A stretch of 64,000 nucleotides of DNA, from positions 1,798,001 through 1,862,000 of the forward strand of contig NZ_CP139960.1 in NCBI RefSeq assembly GCF_034424215.1. The letters are read 5' to 3'. Made by a program: the position numbers and the translations under genes. The DNA is from Niabella yanshanensis. GTDB taxonomy: Bacteria > Bacteroidota > Bacteroidia > Chitinophagales > Chitinophagaceae. Below, piece by piece: positions 52,416-61,737 of the stretch. The notes under the pieces were generated by a model. The model searched no databases. It was not told the DNA's origin and saw only the letters and a list, made by a program, of their open reading frames with translations. Numbering within the stretch: the stretch's first letter is position 1; every line of letters starts with the position of its first letter.

Positions 52416-54245
52416 ATGCATGCTCACATACAACATTTAATCCGTTGCATTAACCTGGAGGAAAAGGAGCAAACCGAACGTTACCAGTTAAGCCAGGCGC
52501 ATACGTTAAGATCATTAAAAGCAGAAGGCCTGGCCCTACACCCTATTGCTGTAACCCGTAAAAGTTTTGGGTACGCCGATTATCCCGAGATCAGTTTTCG
52601 CCTCCCTTATCCCGGCACCACGCATTTGTTTCGCGATGGCGCGGCTATCGAATGTTTTAAACAGGGAGAGGAACCCGTTAAAGGCATCATGATGAGCATG
52701 GAAGGCAAGACCGGGGAGTTCAGGCTATTCGCACCCGACTTTCCGGACTGGGTAGAAGATGAAGGCGTGGGTATTAAGCTGGCGCCGGACACCCGTACCA
52801 ATAGCATTATGAAAGAAGCCTTAACGAATCTTGAAAAGAATAAGCACCTCTTCCGCTTATTCGAAGAACTACATGGAGAGAAGGCCACAGCTGCGGGCAT
52901 TCCAGCTTTCAATACCAGGCTCTCTTTTTTCAATAAAAACCTGAACAACAGTCAGCAGCAGGCAGTATCGGCTATCACAGAAAACCAGGAACTCACCATT
53001 GTACACGGACCTCCCGGCACGGGCAAAACAACCACACTTATAGAAGCTATTCAACAATTGGTTAAGCGTGGGGAAAAAGTGCTGGTTTCTGCTCCAAGCA
53101 ATGCAGCGGTAGATAATATTTGCAAAGGGGTGCTTGAAAAAGGCATACAATTACTACGAGTGGGCAATGCCAGTAAAACTGATGAAGCCATCTTCATGCA
53201 CACACCTGAAGGCAAACTCAGCAATAGCAAAGTGCAGAAAGATATCCGCCAGTTAAAACTAAGAGCGGAAGAATTCAGACGGATGGCCTTAAAGTACAAG
53301 CGAAATTTCGGTAAAGCCGAAAGAGAGCAGCGAAGCCTGTTATTTAAAGAGGTTAAAAATATCAGAAACGAAATAAAGCAGTTGCAGCATTATAATGAAG
53401 AAAAGCTATTTACAGAAGCGCAGGTAATTGCAGGCACACCAATTGGCCTGCACGACGCAGGCCTGGAAAAGATCGCATTCCATCATCTTATTATTGACGA
53501 AGCAGGACAGTGCATTGAGCCCCTGGCCTGGTGCATATTTCCTTTTGCACCTAAAATAGTACTGGCCGGAGACCACTTGCAGCTCCCCCCTACTGTTTTA
53601 AGCAGCGCTGCCGTGAAGGCCGGATTTAATCGCTCTATCCTGGAAATTGCTATTGATATCATCCCGGCAGTTTACCTGCTAAATACACAATATCGTATGA
53701 AGCCGGTAATTGCCGGATTTAGCAGCGAATACTTCTACAAAGGTTTACTCCTATCAGCATCTCACCTGGTCAACCAGGCTCCCCACCTCACTTTTATTGA
53801 CACAGCAGGCTCTGGCTTTAACGAAAGTAAGGGGCCTGATGGCAGCAGCCTCCAAAATGAAGGCGAGCTGAATATTGCACAGCAACTCCTGCAGAATGAA
53901 GAAGTAACTGCTGAAGATGCCGCATTCATTTCGCCTTATGCGGGCCAGGTGCTGATGGCTAAAGACCAGCTTCCCAAAACTATGCGCATCAGCACCATTG
54001 ACAGCTTCCAGGGGCAGGAAAAATCTGTTATTGTACTGTCACTGGTAAGAAGTAACGAAGATTGCGAGATTGGATTTTTAAAAGATTACAGGCGCATGAA
54101 TGTTGCGATCACCAGAGCTAAAGAGATGCTTATTGTTATAGGAGACAGCGCTACCATTGGCGCTGATCCGTTCTACAAATCGTTTCTGCAATATGTAGAA
54201 CAACACGGCACTTATCGTTCAGTATGGGAGTTTGATATGAGCTGA
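52416..54245 (+). CDS. Upf1/IGHMBP2-like SF1 helicase
   Basis: A 609-residue superfamily 1B DNA/RNA helicase. After an N-terminal beta-barrel region (about 1-165) come all main motifs: Walker A HGPPGTGKTTTL near 195, motif Ia VLVSAPSNAAVDNI, Walker B IIDEAGQCIEPLAW near 352, LAGDHLQLPPTVLS, QYRMKPVIAGFSSEYFY, STIDSFQGQEKSVIVLSLVR and RRMNVAITRAKEMLIVIGD near the end. A basic helical insert (about 285-325) sits between Ia and II. The bacterial role is not established; such proteins probably unwind duplexes 5' to 3'. It stands alone after tRNA-Pro. Confidence 0.9.
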   Translation: MHAHIQHLIRCINLEEKEQTERYQLSQAHTLRSLKAEGLALHPIAVTRKSFGYADYPEISFRLPYPGTTHLFRDGAAIECFKQGEEPVKGIMMSMEGKTGEFRLFAPDFPDWVEDEGVGIKLAPDTRTNSIMKEALTNLEKNKHLFRLFEELHGEKATAAGIPAFNTRLSFFNKNLNNSQQQAVSAITENQELTIVHGPPGTGKTTTLIEAIQQLVKRGEKVLVSAPSNAAVDNICKGVLEKGIQLLRVGNASKTDEAIFMHTPEGKLSNSKVQKDIRQLKLRAEEFRRMALKYKRNFGKAEREQRSLLFKEVKNIRNEIKQLQHYNEEKLFTEAQVIAGTPIGLHDAGLEKIAFHHLIIDEAGQCIEPLAWCIFPFAPKIVLAGDHLQLPPTVLSSAAVKAGFNRSILEIAIDIIPAVYLLNTQYRMKPVIAGFSSEYFYKGLLLSASHLVNQAPHLTFIDTAGSGFNESKGPDGSSLQNEGELNIAQQLLQNEEVTAEDAAFISPYAGQVLMAKDQLPKTMRISTIDSFQGQEKSVIVLSLVRSNEDCEIGFLKDYRRMNVAITRAKEMLIVIGDSATIGADPFYKSFLQYVEQHGTYRSVWEFDMS

Positions 54246-54258
54246 ACCCGGCGAAAGT

Positions 54259-54828
54259 TCAAGCCCCGGTGTCGGCATATTTCTGATAAACTAATGTAAG
54301 CTCGCGAGTATACGCCGCCCTGTCTTGAAGATTTTTATATTTAAAAGCAAATGTCTCCCAGTCTTTGTTTCGCAGATCTTCGTCAAGCGAAAGATTGGTA
54401 AGGTACTGAATAAAGGCCAACAGGTGTTCTCCCTCGCTTTTATACATAGCGCTGACAAAATCCTGTAATGAGTAATATCCCGCCAGCGCATAATTATATC
54501 CCATCAGCTGAAATTTGCCCCAGCTGGCAGACATCAGTGCTGCGTTCCGGTCCAGCCAGGCTGCTTTGTGCAGTCGGTCATGTTGAATCGATACAGGCCC
54601 GAATTCACCCGGTTCCGGATTTGAGATATCCGGCGCGATCCTGTCATATACTCCCTGAGTCCGGCGCGAAAAAACATCCTTATGAAACCAAAGCAAAGGT
54701 TCGTAAGTTGATAAAAAACCACTGTGGCGACCTTCTACTTCAACGATAGTCTTTATGATTGCCATGTCACAGCGCATCACAGCGGCTGCTTCCGATAAAT
54801 CTGAGTTTGTTAACCCTTCAGTTGTCAT
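54259..54828 (-). CDS. N-acetylmuramidase-domain protein
   Basis: A 189-residue protein matching the phage-type N-acetylmuramidase fold (PF11860). Segments include AIIKTIVEVEGRHSGFLSTY with the probable catalytic Glu near residue 31, EPLLWFHKDVFSRRTQGVYD, and ALMSASWGKFQLMGYNYALA. No signal peptide or membrane segment is visible, so export would need a holin or another route, as for phage endolysins. No other phage genes are nearby. It is convergent with the helicase, 13 bp apart. Confidence 0.85.
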   Translation of the reverse strand: MTTEGLTNSDLSEAAAVMRCDMAIIKTIVEVEGRHSGFLSTYEPLLWFHKDVFSRRTQGVYDRIAPDISNPEPGEFGPVSIQHDRLHKAAWLDRNAALMSASWGKFQLMGYNYALAGYYSLQDFVSAMYKSEGEHLLAFIQYLTNLSLDEDLRNKDWETFAFKYKNLQDRAAYTRELTLVYQKYADTGA

Positions 54829-55136
54829 TAATGGTACTCCCTTATGAGCAGGTTTAGAAAGTTGTACATTAGCGAAAATTATGCCGCTTTTTGATTTTCT
54901 TCTAATAAAAACACATTAAAATCACTGTATTTTTTAATTCATTTAAAATCATCTTAATAAAATAAAATCTGAAAGGAAAAAATTTTTATTTTTTTTCAGC
55001 CAATAAAAAGTTAAAAGCCTCAAAATAGTGATTTGGAGCAAAATTTGATATGTTAAATTGAGCTTAAAAGCTTTTGTATTGTTACATTTGCTTAGCAATC
55101 TCAAATTAACTTTCTTATACATCCAAACAAAACCAG
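54829..55136. promoter_or_regulatory. AT-rich intergenic region with promoter of 55137
   Basis: No gene seen. TACATTTG at 55083-55090 with TTG at 55058-55060 (22-nt spacing) forms a plausible -33/-7 promoter about 50 bp before the lipoprotein start. The remainder is very AT-rich. Confidence 0.5.
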
Positions 55137-55709
55137 ATGAAAAATTTGCTATCACTTGTTACAGTAATTGTAATGCTGGCTTCGTGTGGCAAAACAGACA
55201 TAACTCACGAACAAAAAGAGCCTCTTAAACTGGATATTGATCAATTGGTAGGATTTATCGGCAAGAAGTATTACACGCTTCAGTCTGCATTTGCAAACAC
55301 TAATATTGTTATTATAGATTCCATGGGCTATAAAAAAGCCACAGTACCCGTATTGGACAAGGAGTCTCCCAATCCGAATTTTATTTGTGTATTGTCCGAA
55401 GAAAACGACATCATCACAAAAATAGAGATCAACGCCACTATTGGCACCCACGGTACCTACAAGAACACTTTCCACTATTTTGACAATTTACTGAGCTCGA
55501 AGTACCCGCTGTCAAAATTCTATGCAATTGATGCCGATGGAGGTGTGAACAGCAGCAGTCAAACCAAAGAAGATCTGTATAATTATTTACAATACAATAC
55601 TTCTTCGGGGGCGGCATTAGAATTCAAGACCTCTACAGCTGATATTGTAAACTTTTTCTTCAACGAGGCTAATAAAGCCTTCATTATTTCCATAGAACGA
55701 AAAAAGTAA
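55137..55709 (+). CDS. hypothetical lipoprotein
   Basis: A 190-residue lipoprotein: MKNLLSLVTVIVMLASCGK with cysteine at residue 17. The mature part is of mixed composition with a segment YPLSKFYAIDADGGVNSSSQ and ends IISIERKK. A helical C-terminal third contains ADIVNFFFNEANKAF. No family is recognised. It is probably periplasmic or outer-membrane anchored. It is monocistronic: a promoter lies upstream and a terminator at 55737. Confidence 0.75.
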   Translation: MKNLLSLVTVIVMLASCGKTDITHEQKEPLKLDIDQLVGFIGKKYYTLQSAFANTNIVIIDSMGYKKATVPVLDKESPNPNFICVLSEENDIITKIEINATIGTHGTYKNTFHYFDNLLSSKYPLSKFYAIDADGGVNSSSQTKEDLYNYLQYNTSSGAALEFKTSTADIVNFFFNEANKAFIISIERKK

Positions 55710-55736
55710 CAAACAATTGTCTTTACATGATACAGG

Positions 55737-55771
55737 AAAGCCAGGTTAGATTCGTTTCCAACCTGGCTTTT
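55737..55771. terminator. terminator between lipoprotein and gcvP genes
   Basis: AAAGCCAGGTT (55737-55747) and AACCTGGCTTT (55760-55770) form a perfect 11-bp stem with a 12-nt loop and T residues. It separates the ends of two convergent genes. Confidence 0.8.
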
Positions 55772-55789
55772 GGCTTAAATGCTTTTTAG

Positions 55790-58660
55790 CTAAGCTTCCG
55801 CATACATCTCTGTCGGCTCGCAGGTACAAATAAGGTTTCTGTCCCCTACTGTATTATTCACCCTGGCTACAGATGGCCAGAATTTATTAAGCGTTACATA
55901 GTGAATTGGAAATGCTGCAACCTGGCGACTGTAACTATGGTTCCACTCATTAGCAGTTACCACCTGCTGCGTATGAGGTGCATTTTTTAAAGCATTATCT
56001 TTTACATCAGCCCTTCCCTCTTCTATCGCTCTAATTTCTTCTCTTATGCTGATTAGCGCATCACAAAAACGGTCTAACTCCGCTTTATCCTCACTTTCTG
56101 TAGGCTCGATCATAATAGTGCCCGGCACAGGAAAACTCATAGTAGGTGCATGAAAACCATAATCCATCAGGCGTTTAGCCACATCTTCAGCTTCTATCTG
56201 TGCTGTCTTTTTAAAGGGTCTCAGGTCTACTATGAATTCATGCGCACAAAGCCCGTTATCGTTAGTGTATAAAATATCATAATGCTTGCCCAATCTCGAG
56301 CGCATATAATTAGCGTTTAATATGGCATATTCGGTAGCCGATTTAACACCATCTCCCCCCAGCATCATTATATAGGCATACGAGATCAGCAGGATAGATG
56401 CGGATCCGTACGGAGCTGCCGAAACTGCATGTTGCAAACCATTGTCCCCCAGGAAAACGTGACCGGGTAAATACTGGGCCAAATGCGCTTTCACACAAAT
56501 AGGCCCCATGCCCGGGCCACCACCACCGTGCGGGATAGCAAATGTTTTGTGCAGGTTCAGGTGACAAACATCGGCTCCAATCAGGCCCGGGGCCGTTAAG
56601 CCCACCTGGGCATTCATATTGGCCCCGTCCATATATACCTGGCCACCATGATCATGTACAATCTGGTTAATCTCTTTAACTGTTTCTTCATAAACCCCGT
56701 AGGTGCTCGGATAAGTGATCATGATACCTGCGAGATGCTCCGAATGCTGCGCGGCTTTTGCCTTCAGATCTTCAACATCAATATAACCATTCTCCAAAGC
56801 TTTTACCACCACCACTTTCATACCAGCCATAACCGCAGATGCAGGGTTAGTACCATGTGCAGATATAGGGATCAACATCACATTTCTATGCGGATTGCCC
56901 TGTGCTTCATGATATGCCTTTATAGTAAGCAGACCGGCATATTCGCCCTGCGCTCCACTGTTGGGCTGAAGGCTACAGGCATCAAAGGCCGTAATCTCAC
57001 ATAAATATTTACTCAGGTTATCAACCAACTCCCTATATCCACCCGCCTGATCCACAGGGACAAAAGGATGAATACTGGCCCAATGCGACCAGCTTAAAGG
57101 CATCATTTGGGTTGCCGCATTCAATTTCATGGTACAGCTTCCCAGGGATATCATCGAGGTATTTAAAGACAGGTCTTTGTTTTCCAGGTATTTGATATAA
57201 CGCATCATCTGGCTTTCGCTGTGATGTGTGTTAAAAACAGCATGAGTCAGGTAGGACGACTTCCTGATCAATGCTTCTGGAAGACGATAGGTGCCTGAAT
57301 CGGCATTAATATCAAAAGCAACGGGATCTGTATCATTTTCAAAGCAGTTAATGATATCAAACAGATCCTCCACAATAATTGTTTCATCAATTGAAATACC
57401 TACCAGGTTATCACCAATATATCTGAAGTTGATCTTCTGAGCTTCGGCTTTTTGCCTTATAGCTGCTATATCTGAAGCTTTTACCACAATAGTATCAAAG
57501 AAATATTCGCTAACCAGCTCAAAACCGCGCGCCTCTATTTCTGCGGCCACCGTTTGCGCATATATCGCAATTCTTTCAGCAATTGCTTTCAGTCCTGCCG
57601 GACCATGATAAACGGCATACATGGCAGCCATATTGGCCAGCAATGCCTGCGCAGTACAGATATTTGAAGTAGCTTTTTCTCTTTTTATATGTTGTTCGCG
57701 GGTTTGCAAAGCCATTCTCAGCGCTCTGTTACCCTGAGCATCCACGCTAACACCAATGATGCGGCCGGGCATTACCCTCTTAAAATCATCTTTTGCCGCC
57801 ATAAAAGCTGCATGCGGCCCCCCATAACCCAGGGGTACACCCAATCTTTGGGCGGAGCCGATAGCTACGTCTGCGCCTAACTCCCCCGGAGCGGCTAAAA
57901 CAGTAAGCGCCAGCAGATCTGTTGCCATCACAACATGCCCGCCAATATGCTGAACAGCACTGATAAAACTGCTGTAATCCTCAATGCTACCTACGTTATT
58001 GGGATACTGTACCAGTGCGCCAAAATAAGTTTCATCGATCGTTACCGATTTATAATCTCCCTCTATCACTTCAATACCAAAAGGAATAGCTCTTGTATGA
58101 ATTACATCTTTCGTTTGGGGAAAAGTTGCCGCATCTAAAAAGAAACGGGGCCTCTCAATATGGTCCTGCCTGTTTTTTAGGTTAAAGAACATGGCCATAG
58201 CTTCCGCAGCGGCTGTTGCTTCATCCAGGAGAGAAGCGTTGGCCAGCGGTAATCCCGTCAGGTCGCTTACTAAAGTCTGGTAGTTTAAAAGACTTTCCAA
58301 TCTGCCCTGAGAAATCTCTGCCTGATAGGGAGTATACTGCGTGTACCAGCCCGGGTTTTCAAAAATATTACGCAAAATAACCGAGGGTGTAATGGTACCG
58401 TAATATCCCTGCCCGATATAGTTCTTGAAAATCTTGTTTTTAAGAGACACGTTCTTGATATGCCTCAAATACTCATGCTCACTCATGGCCCTTGGAATCC
58501 GAAGCGCAGTTTTCATCCGGATACCGGAAGGTACAGTCTTCTCAATTAAGCCATCCAAATTGCTAAACCCCGTCTCCTGCAACATCTTTTGGGTTTCAGC
58601 TTCATTAGGCCCGATATGCCTTTTTGCAAACTCTTTTGACTGGAGTTCTAAAATACTCAT
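55790..58660 (-). CDS. gcvP: glycine dehydrogenase (decarboxylating), P-protein
   Basis: A 956-residue PLP enzyme, the P-protein of the glycine cleavage system. It has the full fused two-half form: the N-terminal half begins FAKRHIGPNEAETQKML and contains YTPYQAEISQGRLESLLNYQ; the C-terminal half carries the glycine-rich loop and cofactor lysine HLNLHKTFAIPHGGGGPG near 700. Typical length and no internal break. It decarboxylates glycine and hands the aminomethyl group to the lipoyl H-protein, whose gene is not here. The leader is about 66 nt and no glycine riboswitch is recognised. Confidence 0.96.
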   Translation of the reverse strand: MSILELQSKEFAKRHIGPNEAETQKMLQETGFSNLDGLIEKTVPSGIRMKTALRIPRAMSEHEYLRHIKNVSLKNKIFKNYIGQGYYGTITPSVILRNIFENPGWYTQYTPYQAEISQGRLESLLNYQTLVSDLTGLPLANASLLDEATAAAEAMAMFFNLKNRQDHIERPRFFLDAATFPQTKDVIHTRAIPFGIEVIEGDYKSVTIDETYFGALVQYPNNVGSIEDYSSFISAVQHIGGHVVMATDLLALTVLAAPGELGADVAIGSAQRLGVPLGYGGPHAAFMAAKDDFKRVMPGRIIGVSVDAQGNRALRMALQTREQHIKREKATSNICTAQALLANMAAMYAVYHGPAGLKAIAERIAIYAQTVAAEIEARGFELVSEYFFDTIVVKASDIAAIRQKAEAQKINFRYIGDNLVGISIDETIIVEDLFDIINCFENDTDPVAFDINADSGTYRLPEALIRKSSYLTHAVFNTHHSESQMMRYIKYLENKDLSLNTSMISLGSCTMKLNAATQMMPLSWSHWASIHPFVPVDQAGGYRELVDNLSKYLCEITAFDACSLQPNSGAQGEYAGLLTIKAYHEAQGNPHRNVMLIPISAHGTNPASAVMAGMKVVVVKALENGYIDVEDLKAKAAQHSEHLAGIMITYPSTYGVYEETVKEINQIVHDHGGQVYMDGANMNAQVGLTAPGLIGADVCHLNLHKTFAIPHGGGGPGMGPICVKAHLAQYLPGHVFLGDNGLQHAVSAAPYGSASILLISYAYIMMLGGDGVKSATEYAILNANYMRSRLGKHYDILYTNDNGLCAHEFIVDLRPFKKTAQIEAEDVAKRLMDYGFHAPTMSFPVPGTIMIEPTESEDKAELDRFCDALISIREEIRAIEEGRADVKDNALKNAPHTQQVVTANEWNHSYSRQVAAFPIHYVTLNKFWPSVARVNNTVGDRNLICTCEPTEMYAEA

Positions 58661-58731
58661 AGTGTGGTAGAAATTAAAATTTTTGACCGAAGATCAGCAG
58701 AACTCCCTTGGAGGCTCCTTCGGAGGATGTG

Positions 58732-58739
58732 CAAAGGTA
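58732..58739 (-). promoter_or_regulatory. -7 box of gcvP
   Basis: On the minus strand TACCTTTG (plus CAAAGGTA) matches TAnnTTTG about 72 bp before the gcvP start. A small hairpin (CTCCTTCGGAG) lies between it and the gene. Confidence 0.5.
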
Positions 58740-58874
58740 ATGGTAATTTATCAGCTGTTTTTGTGCATACGATTGACCATCTGCCATAATACACATAACA
58801 TGTGCATAAGTATTTTGTTTTGTATTAATGTAACCGTTAGCAGATTAGCCTGAATACCAAAATATAAACTTATT

Positions 58875-58882
58875 TATCTTTG
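58875..58882 (+). promoter_or_regulatory. -7 box of sterol desaturase-type gene
   Basis: TATCTTTG ends 8 nt before ATG 58891, implying a leaderless or near-leaderless transcript. Confidence 0.5.
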
Positions 58883-58890
58883 CGCCCATT

Positions 58891-59802
58891 ATGGACACAG
58901 CCAAAGAACAACTGTTAATTTTACTGACGACGCCCTTATATATGGTTGTAATTGGTATAGAACTGATTTTTAGTCACTTAAGAAAACAGAATACCTATTC
59001 TTTTAAGGATACCGTTCAGAATATCTACCTGATGCTATTAAATGGCGGACTGGATCTGGCCTTTCGTTCTGTGTACATAGGCGTCGTATTGCTGTTTTTT
59101 TATAACCACCGGCTAGTGGCGCCTATTGAAGCACCATGGCTGTACTGGCTTACGTTATTAGTGTTCCAGGACTTCATGTATTACTGGCTGCACCGGGTAG
59201 ATCATGAATGCCGTTTATTCTGGGCAACCCATTTCACCCATCACTCGTCTCCCAAATTCAACCTTACCGTAGGATTCAGGTCATCAGTTTTAGAGCCCCT
59301 GTACCGCTTTGTCTACTTCATTCCTATCGCATGGCTGGGCTTTCATCCGATAGATATTGCTTTTATATACTCTGCTACCCAGATCTGGGGAATTTTAATA
59401 CATACCGAAAAAGTGGGCAACCTGGGGATATTGGAATATATTTTTGTTACGCCATCACATCACCGCGTGCATCATGGCTCTAATCCCAAATACCTCGATA
59501 AAAATATGGGTATGTTCCTGATCATTTGGGACAAAATTTTTGGAACCTTCCAAAAAGAGCTGCCTGCAGCATCATATCAACCCATCAAATATGGCCTTAC
59601 CACTCCTATGGAGAAAGAAAATGCATTTACCATTGTATTTTACGAATGGATCAATATCTTTAAAGATCTGAAACAAAAAAACCTGACTTTCAAACAAAAG
59701 TTAGGTTATCTTTTTGGACCACCCGGATGGAGCCATAATGGCAGCCGTCAAACCAGCGAGCAGATGAGACAACAGGAAGAGCTGGAACAAAGCAATCAAT
59801 AA
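58891..59802 (+). CDS. sterol desaturase / fatty acid hydroxylase family protein
   Basis: A 303-residue di-iron membrane oxygenase. Histidine motifs visible: YWLHRVDHECRLFWATHF, THHSSPKFNLTVGFRSS and HHRVHHGSNPKY. About four hydrophobic segments (first LLTTPLYMVVIGIELIFSHL) hold the metal site to the cytoplasmic face. In bacteria such enzymes hydroxylate lipids or carotenoids; the substrate is unknown. The last base of its stop overlaps the ATG of the next gene, suggesting coupled translation with the YkgJ protein. Confidence 0.88.
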   Translation: MDTAKEQLLILLTTPLYMVVIGIELIFSHLRKQNTYSFKDTVQNIYLMLLNGGLDLAFRSVYIGVVLLFFYNHRLVAPIEAPWLYWLTLLVFQDFMYYWLHRVDHECRLFWATHFTHHSSPKFNLTVGFRSSVLEPLYRFVYFIPIAWLGFHPIDIAFIYSATQIWGILIHTEKVGNLGILEYIFVTPSHHRVHHGSNPKYLDKNMGMFLIIWDKIFGTFQKELPAASYQPIKYGLTTPMEKENAFTIVFYEWINIFKDLKQKNLTFKQKLGYLFGPPGWSHNGSRQTSEQMRQQEELEQSNQ

Positions 59803-60278
59803 TGGCAAAAGATATACTTCAGAACTGGGAAAAAAGATCTAAAGAACATCGTAAACAGTACCAACAGTTTCTGAAAAGGACCGACAAAAATAAAGTGTTG
59901 AAATCTTTACCAGCCCTTCATGAAGAAGCTTTTGAACAGGTAGATTGCCTTAGCTGCGCCAACTGTTGTAAAAATTATTCCCCCCGCTTTAAAACACCGG
60001 ATGTAAAGCGCATTTCAAAACATCTGGGCATGAAAGAAAGCGCTTTTATAGATACTTATCTCCGTGTGGATGAAGATGGTGATTTTGTAGTAAAATCGTC
60101 CCCCTGCCCTTTCCTTGCCGCAGACAATACCTGCAATATATACGAACAGCGCCCCTCCGATTGTGCCCGTTTTCCGTATACCGACGAGGATGTGCTGATC
60201 AAACGCCAGGCCCTGACCTTAAAAAACAGCGAGTTTTGCCCTATTACCTATTATGTGCTGGAAAAATTAATCCAGTAA
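59802..60278 (+). CDS. YkgJ-family cysteine-cluster protein
   Basis: A 158-residue protein with the CxxCC-type zinc/iron-cluster motifs: VDCLSCANCCKNYSPRF near residue 48, SSPCPFLAADNTCNIYEQRP (about 103-122) and SDCARFPYTDEDV. The eight-cysteine set is that of PF03692 proteins, whose function is unclear and which may bind Fe-S or zinc. It starts inside the stop of the preceding desaturase-type gene (1-bp overlap), so the two are likely partners. Confidence 0.88.
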   Translation: MAKDILQNWEKRSKEHRKQYQQFLKRTDKNKVLKSLPALHEEAFEQVDCLSCANCCKNYSPRFKTPDVKRISKHLGMKESAFIDTYLRVDEDGDFVVKSSPCPFLAADNTCNIYEQRPSDCARFPYTDEDVLIKRQALTLKNSEFCPITYYVLEKLIQ

Positions 60279-60368
60279 TACCATTCCCGGCAGGTTTTCT
60301 GTCCTGTACTTACTTGATATTCCTGCAATTTTGATGTAGTATACTAAATTTGCATACATTTTAATTTT

Positions 60369-61406
60369 ATGAGGCAAAAGGTTTTAGTGATAAAGTTGGG
60401 TTCTGCAGTTATCACCAACGCGAACGGCAATATTAATAAAGCTGTTATTAAGAAGATCGTAACCGACATAGGTAACCTCCATACCAACTACAAGATCGTT
60501 TTGGTGAGTAGCGGAGCCGTTAGTAGCGGTAAAAAATATCTTTCGGGCTATAAGGGCACCCTGCTTCAACGTAAGGTAGCAGCCGCCATAGGCAATCCCA
60601 TACTGATTCAACTATACAGAAGCTATTTCCAAAGGAGCGGGCTTACCGTAGCTCAGGCTTTGTGTGAGCGATCACATTTCAGTAACCGGAAGCAGTTTTT
60701 ACAGTTGCGCGACACCTTTAATACATTCTGGTCGCACAATGTTATTCCTGTTGTGAATGAAAACGATGTCATCAGCGACCTCGAACTGAAATTTTCCGAC
60801 AACGATGAATTAGCCACCTTACTGGCGATTGCTTTTGATGCCGAAACATTAGTACTATGTACCTCTGTGGGTGGTTTCTTAAATGGAGAAAAAAAGATCA
60901 TCCCTGAAATAAAAGCCATAGACAAAGATGTTCTGGGGTTGGTAAAAAAGGGAGAAAAATCTGAATTTGGTTTGGGTGGGATGCTATCAAAATTAACCTT
61001 CACCAGGTTGGCCACCAATTTAGGTATCCATGTAATCATGTGCGGACTAAAATCTGCGTCTCCTATTACAGATGCTTTAAATAAAAAAACAGGCAGCTGG
61101 TTTCATGCGCAAAAATCCAATTTAAAAAACAGGCAGAAATGGCTGGCCAGCGGATCCATCACTTTGGGTAACGTCAAGCTCGATAAAGGAGCGGCAAAAG
61201 CTGTAGCAGAAAGAAAGAGTTTATTAACAGTGGGAATTACAGGCATTGAAGGGAGTTTTGCGATTGGTGAAGTGGTGCAATTAATGGGTGAGGATGATAT
61301 CATTATTGGCATTGCCAAAACCAAATTAAGCAGCGCTGAATTAAAGAAACAACTAAAGGAAAAAAATGTTGTAGCTGCACATGCTAACGATATAGTGTTG
61401 GTTTAA
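60369..61406 (+). CDS. proB: glutamate 5-kinase
   Basis: A 345-residue amino-acid kinase that phosphorylates glutamate in proline synthesis. Motifs: VLVIKLGSAVITNANG at the N-terminus, IVLVSSGAVSSGKK, PVVNENDVISDLELKFSDND with the ATP/glutamate contacts, and FGLGGMLSKL. A C-terminal PUA domain is present (ITLGNVKLDKGAAKAVAERK, then GIEGSFAIGEVVQLMGEDD), as in the long form of ProB. The gene is followed by proA, but separated by 331 bp that contain a decayed fic gene. Confidence 0.94.
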   Translation: MRQKVLVIKLGSAVITNANGNINKAVIKKIVTDIGNLHTNYKIVLVSSGAVSSGKKYLSGYKGTLLQRKVAAAIGNPILIQLYRSYFQRSGLTVAQALCERSHFSNRKQFLQLRDTFNTFWSHNVIPVVNENDVISDLELKFSDNDELATLLAIAFDAETLVLCTSVGGFLNGEKKIIPEIKAIDKDVLGLVKKGEKSEFGLGGMLSKLTFTRLATNLGIHVIMCGLKSASPITDALNKKTGSWFHAQKSNLKNRQKWLASGSITLGNVKLDKGAAKAVAERKSLLTVGITGIEGSFAIGEVVQLMGEDDIIIGIAKTKLSSAELKKQLKEKNVVAAHANDIVLV

Positions 61407-61461
61407 TATTAAAAAAAATAACAAAAACGAAGCAAAAAAAAGAGGGCTAAAAATGCATAAA

Positions 61462-61490
61462 TTTACACTCGTTGTAAAAACGAGTGTAAA
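61462..61490. promoter_or_regulatory. 12-bp inverted repeat upstream of the fic remnant
   Basis: TTTACACTCGTT (61462-61473) and AACGAGTGTAAA (61479-61490) are perfect reverse complements around GTAAA. It lies between proB and the start of the Fic remnant at 61508 and probably was that gene's operator; a role as a proB terminator is possible but there is no T-run. A second small palindrome CGAAGTAAATACTTCG is at 61578-61593. Confidence 0.45.
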
Positions 61491-61507
61491 AAATTACTCT
61501 TATCAAA

Positions 61508-61690
61508 ATGAGCAACTTCACCCCCAAAATACCGTATAATAATTTGCCAGACCGGCCTTCGGCAGCCGATATTGAAACGAAGTAAATACTTCGAAAAACT
61601 ATATAAGAGGGAAGAGCATTAGCCAATTAAACAGAACACTGCTCAATCTTTGTAGCCCCAGTAAATATACTGGAGAATTAAACAAACTAA
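61508..61690 (+). pseudogene. decayed Fic-family protein N-terminus
   Basis: ATG 61508 begins MSNFTPKIPYNNLPDRPSAA then DIETK and a TAA (61583-61585). In the same frame the sequence continues with recognisable but stop-broken Fic N-terminal residues (ILRKTI, then EGRALAN). Fic proteins of this phylum start P-Y-N-x-L-P...ADIETK and continue with ILxKxIxAxRALA. The catalytic HxFx part is absent. The remnant fills the space between proB and proA. Confidence 0.65.
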
Positions 61691-61737
61691 TCAATCCTAC
61701 TTTCGCAAAAGGTACATACCATATAAGAACCATCAAC

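Noticed and set aside
58661-58740. Glycine riboswitch before gcvP
   Set aside because: The leader is only about 66 nt and lacks the tandem aptamer pattern; only a small hairpin is seen.
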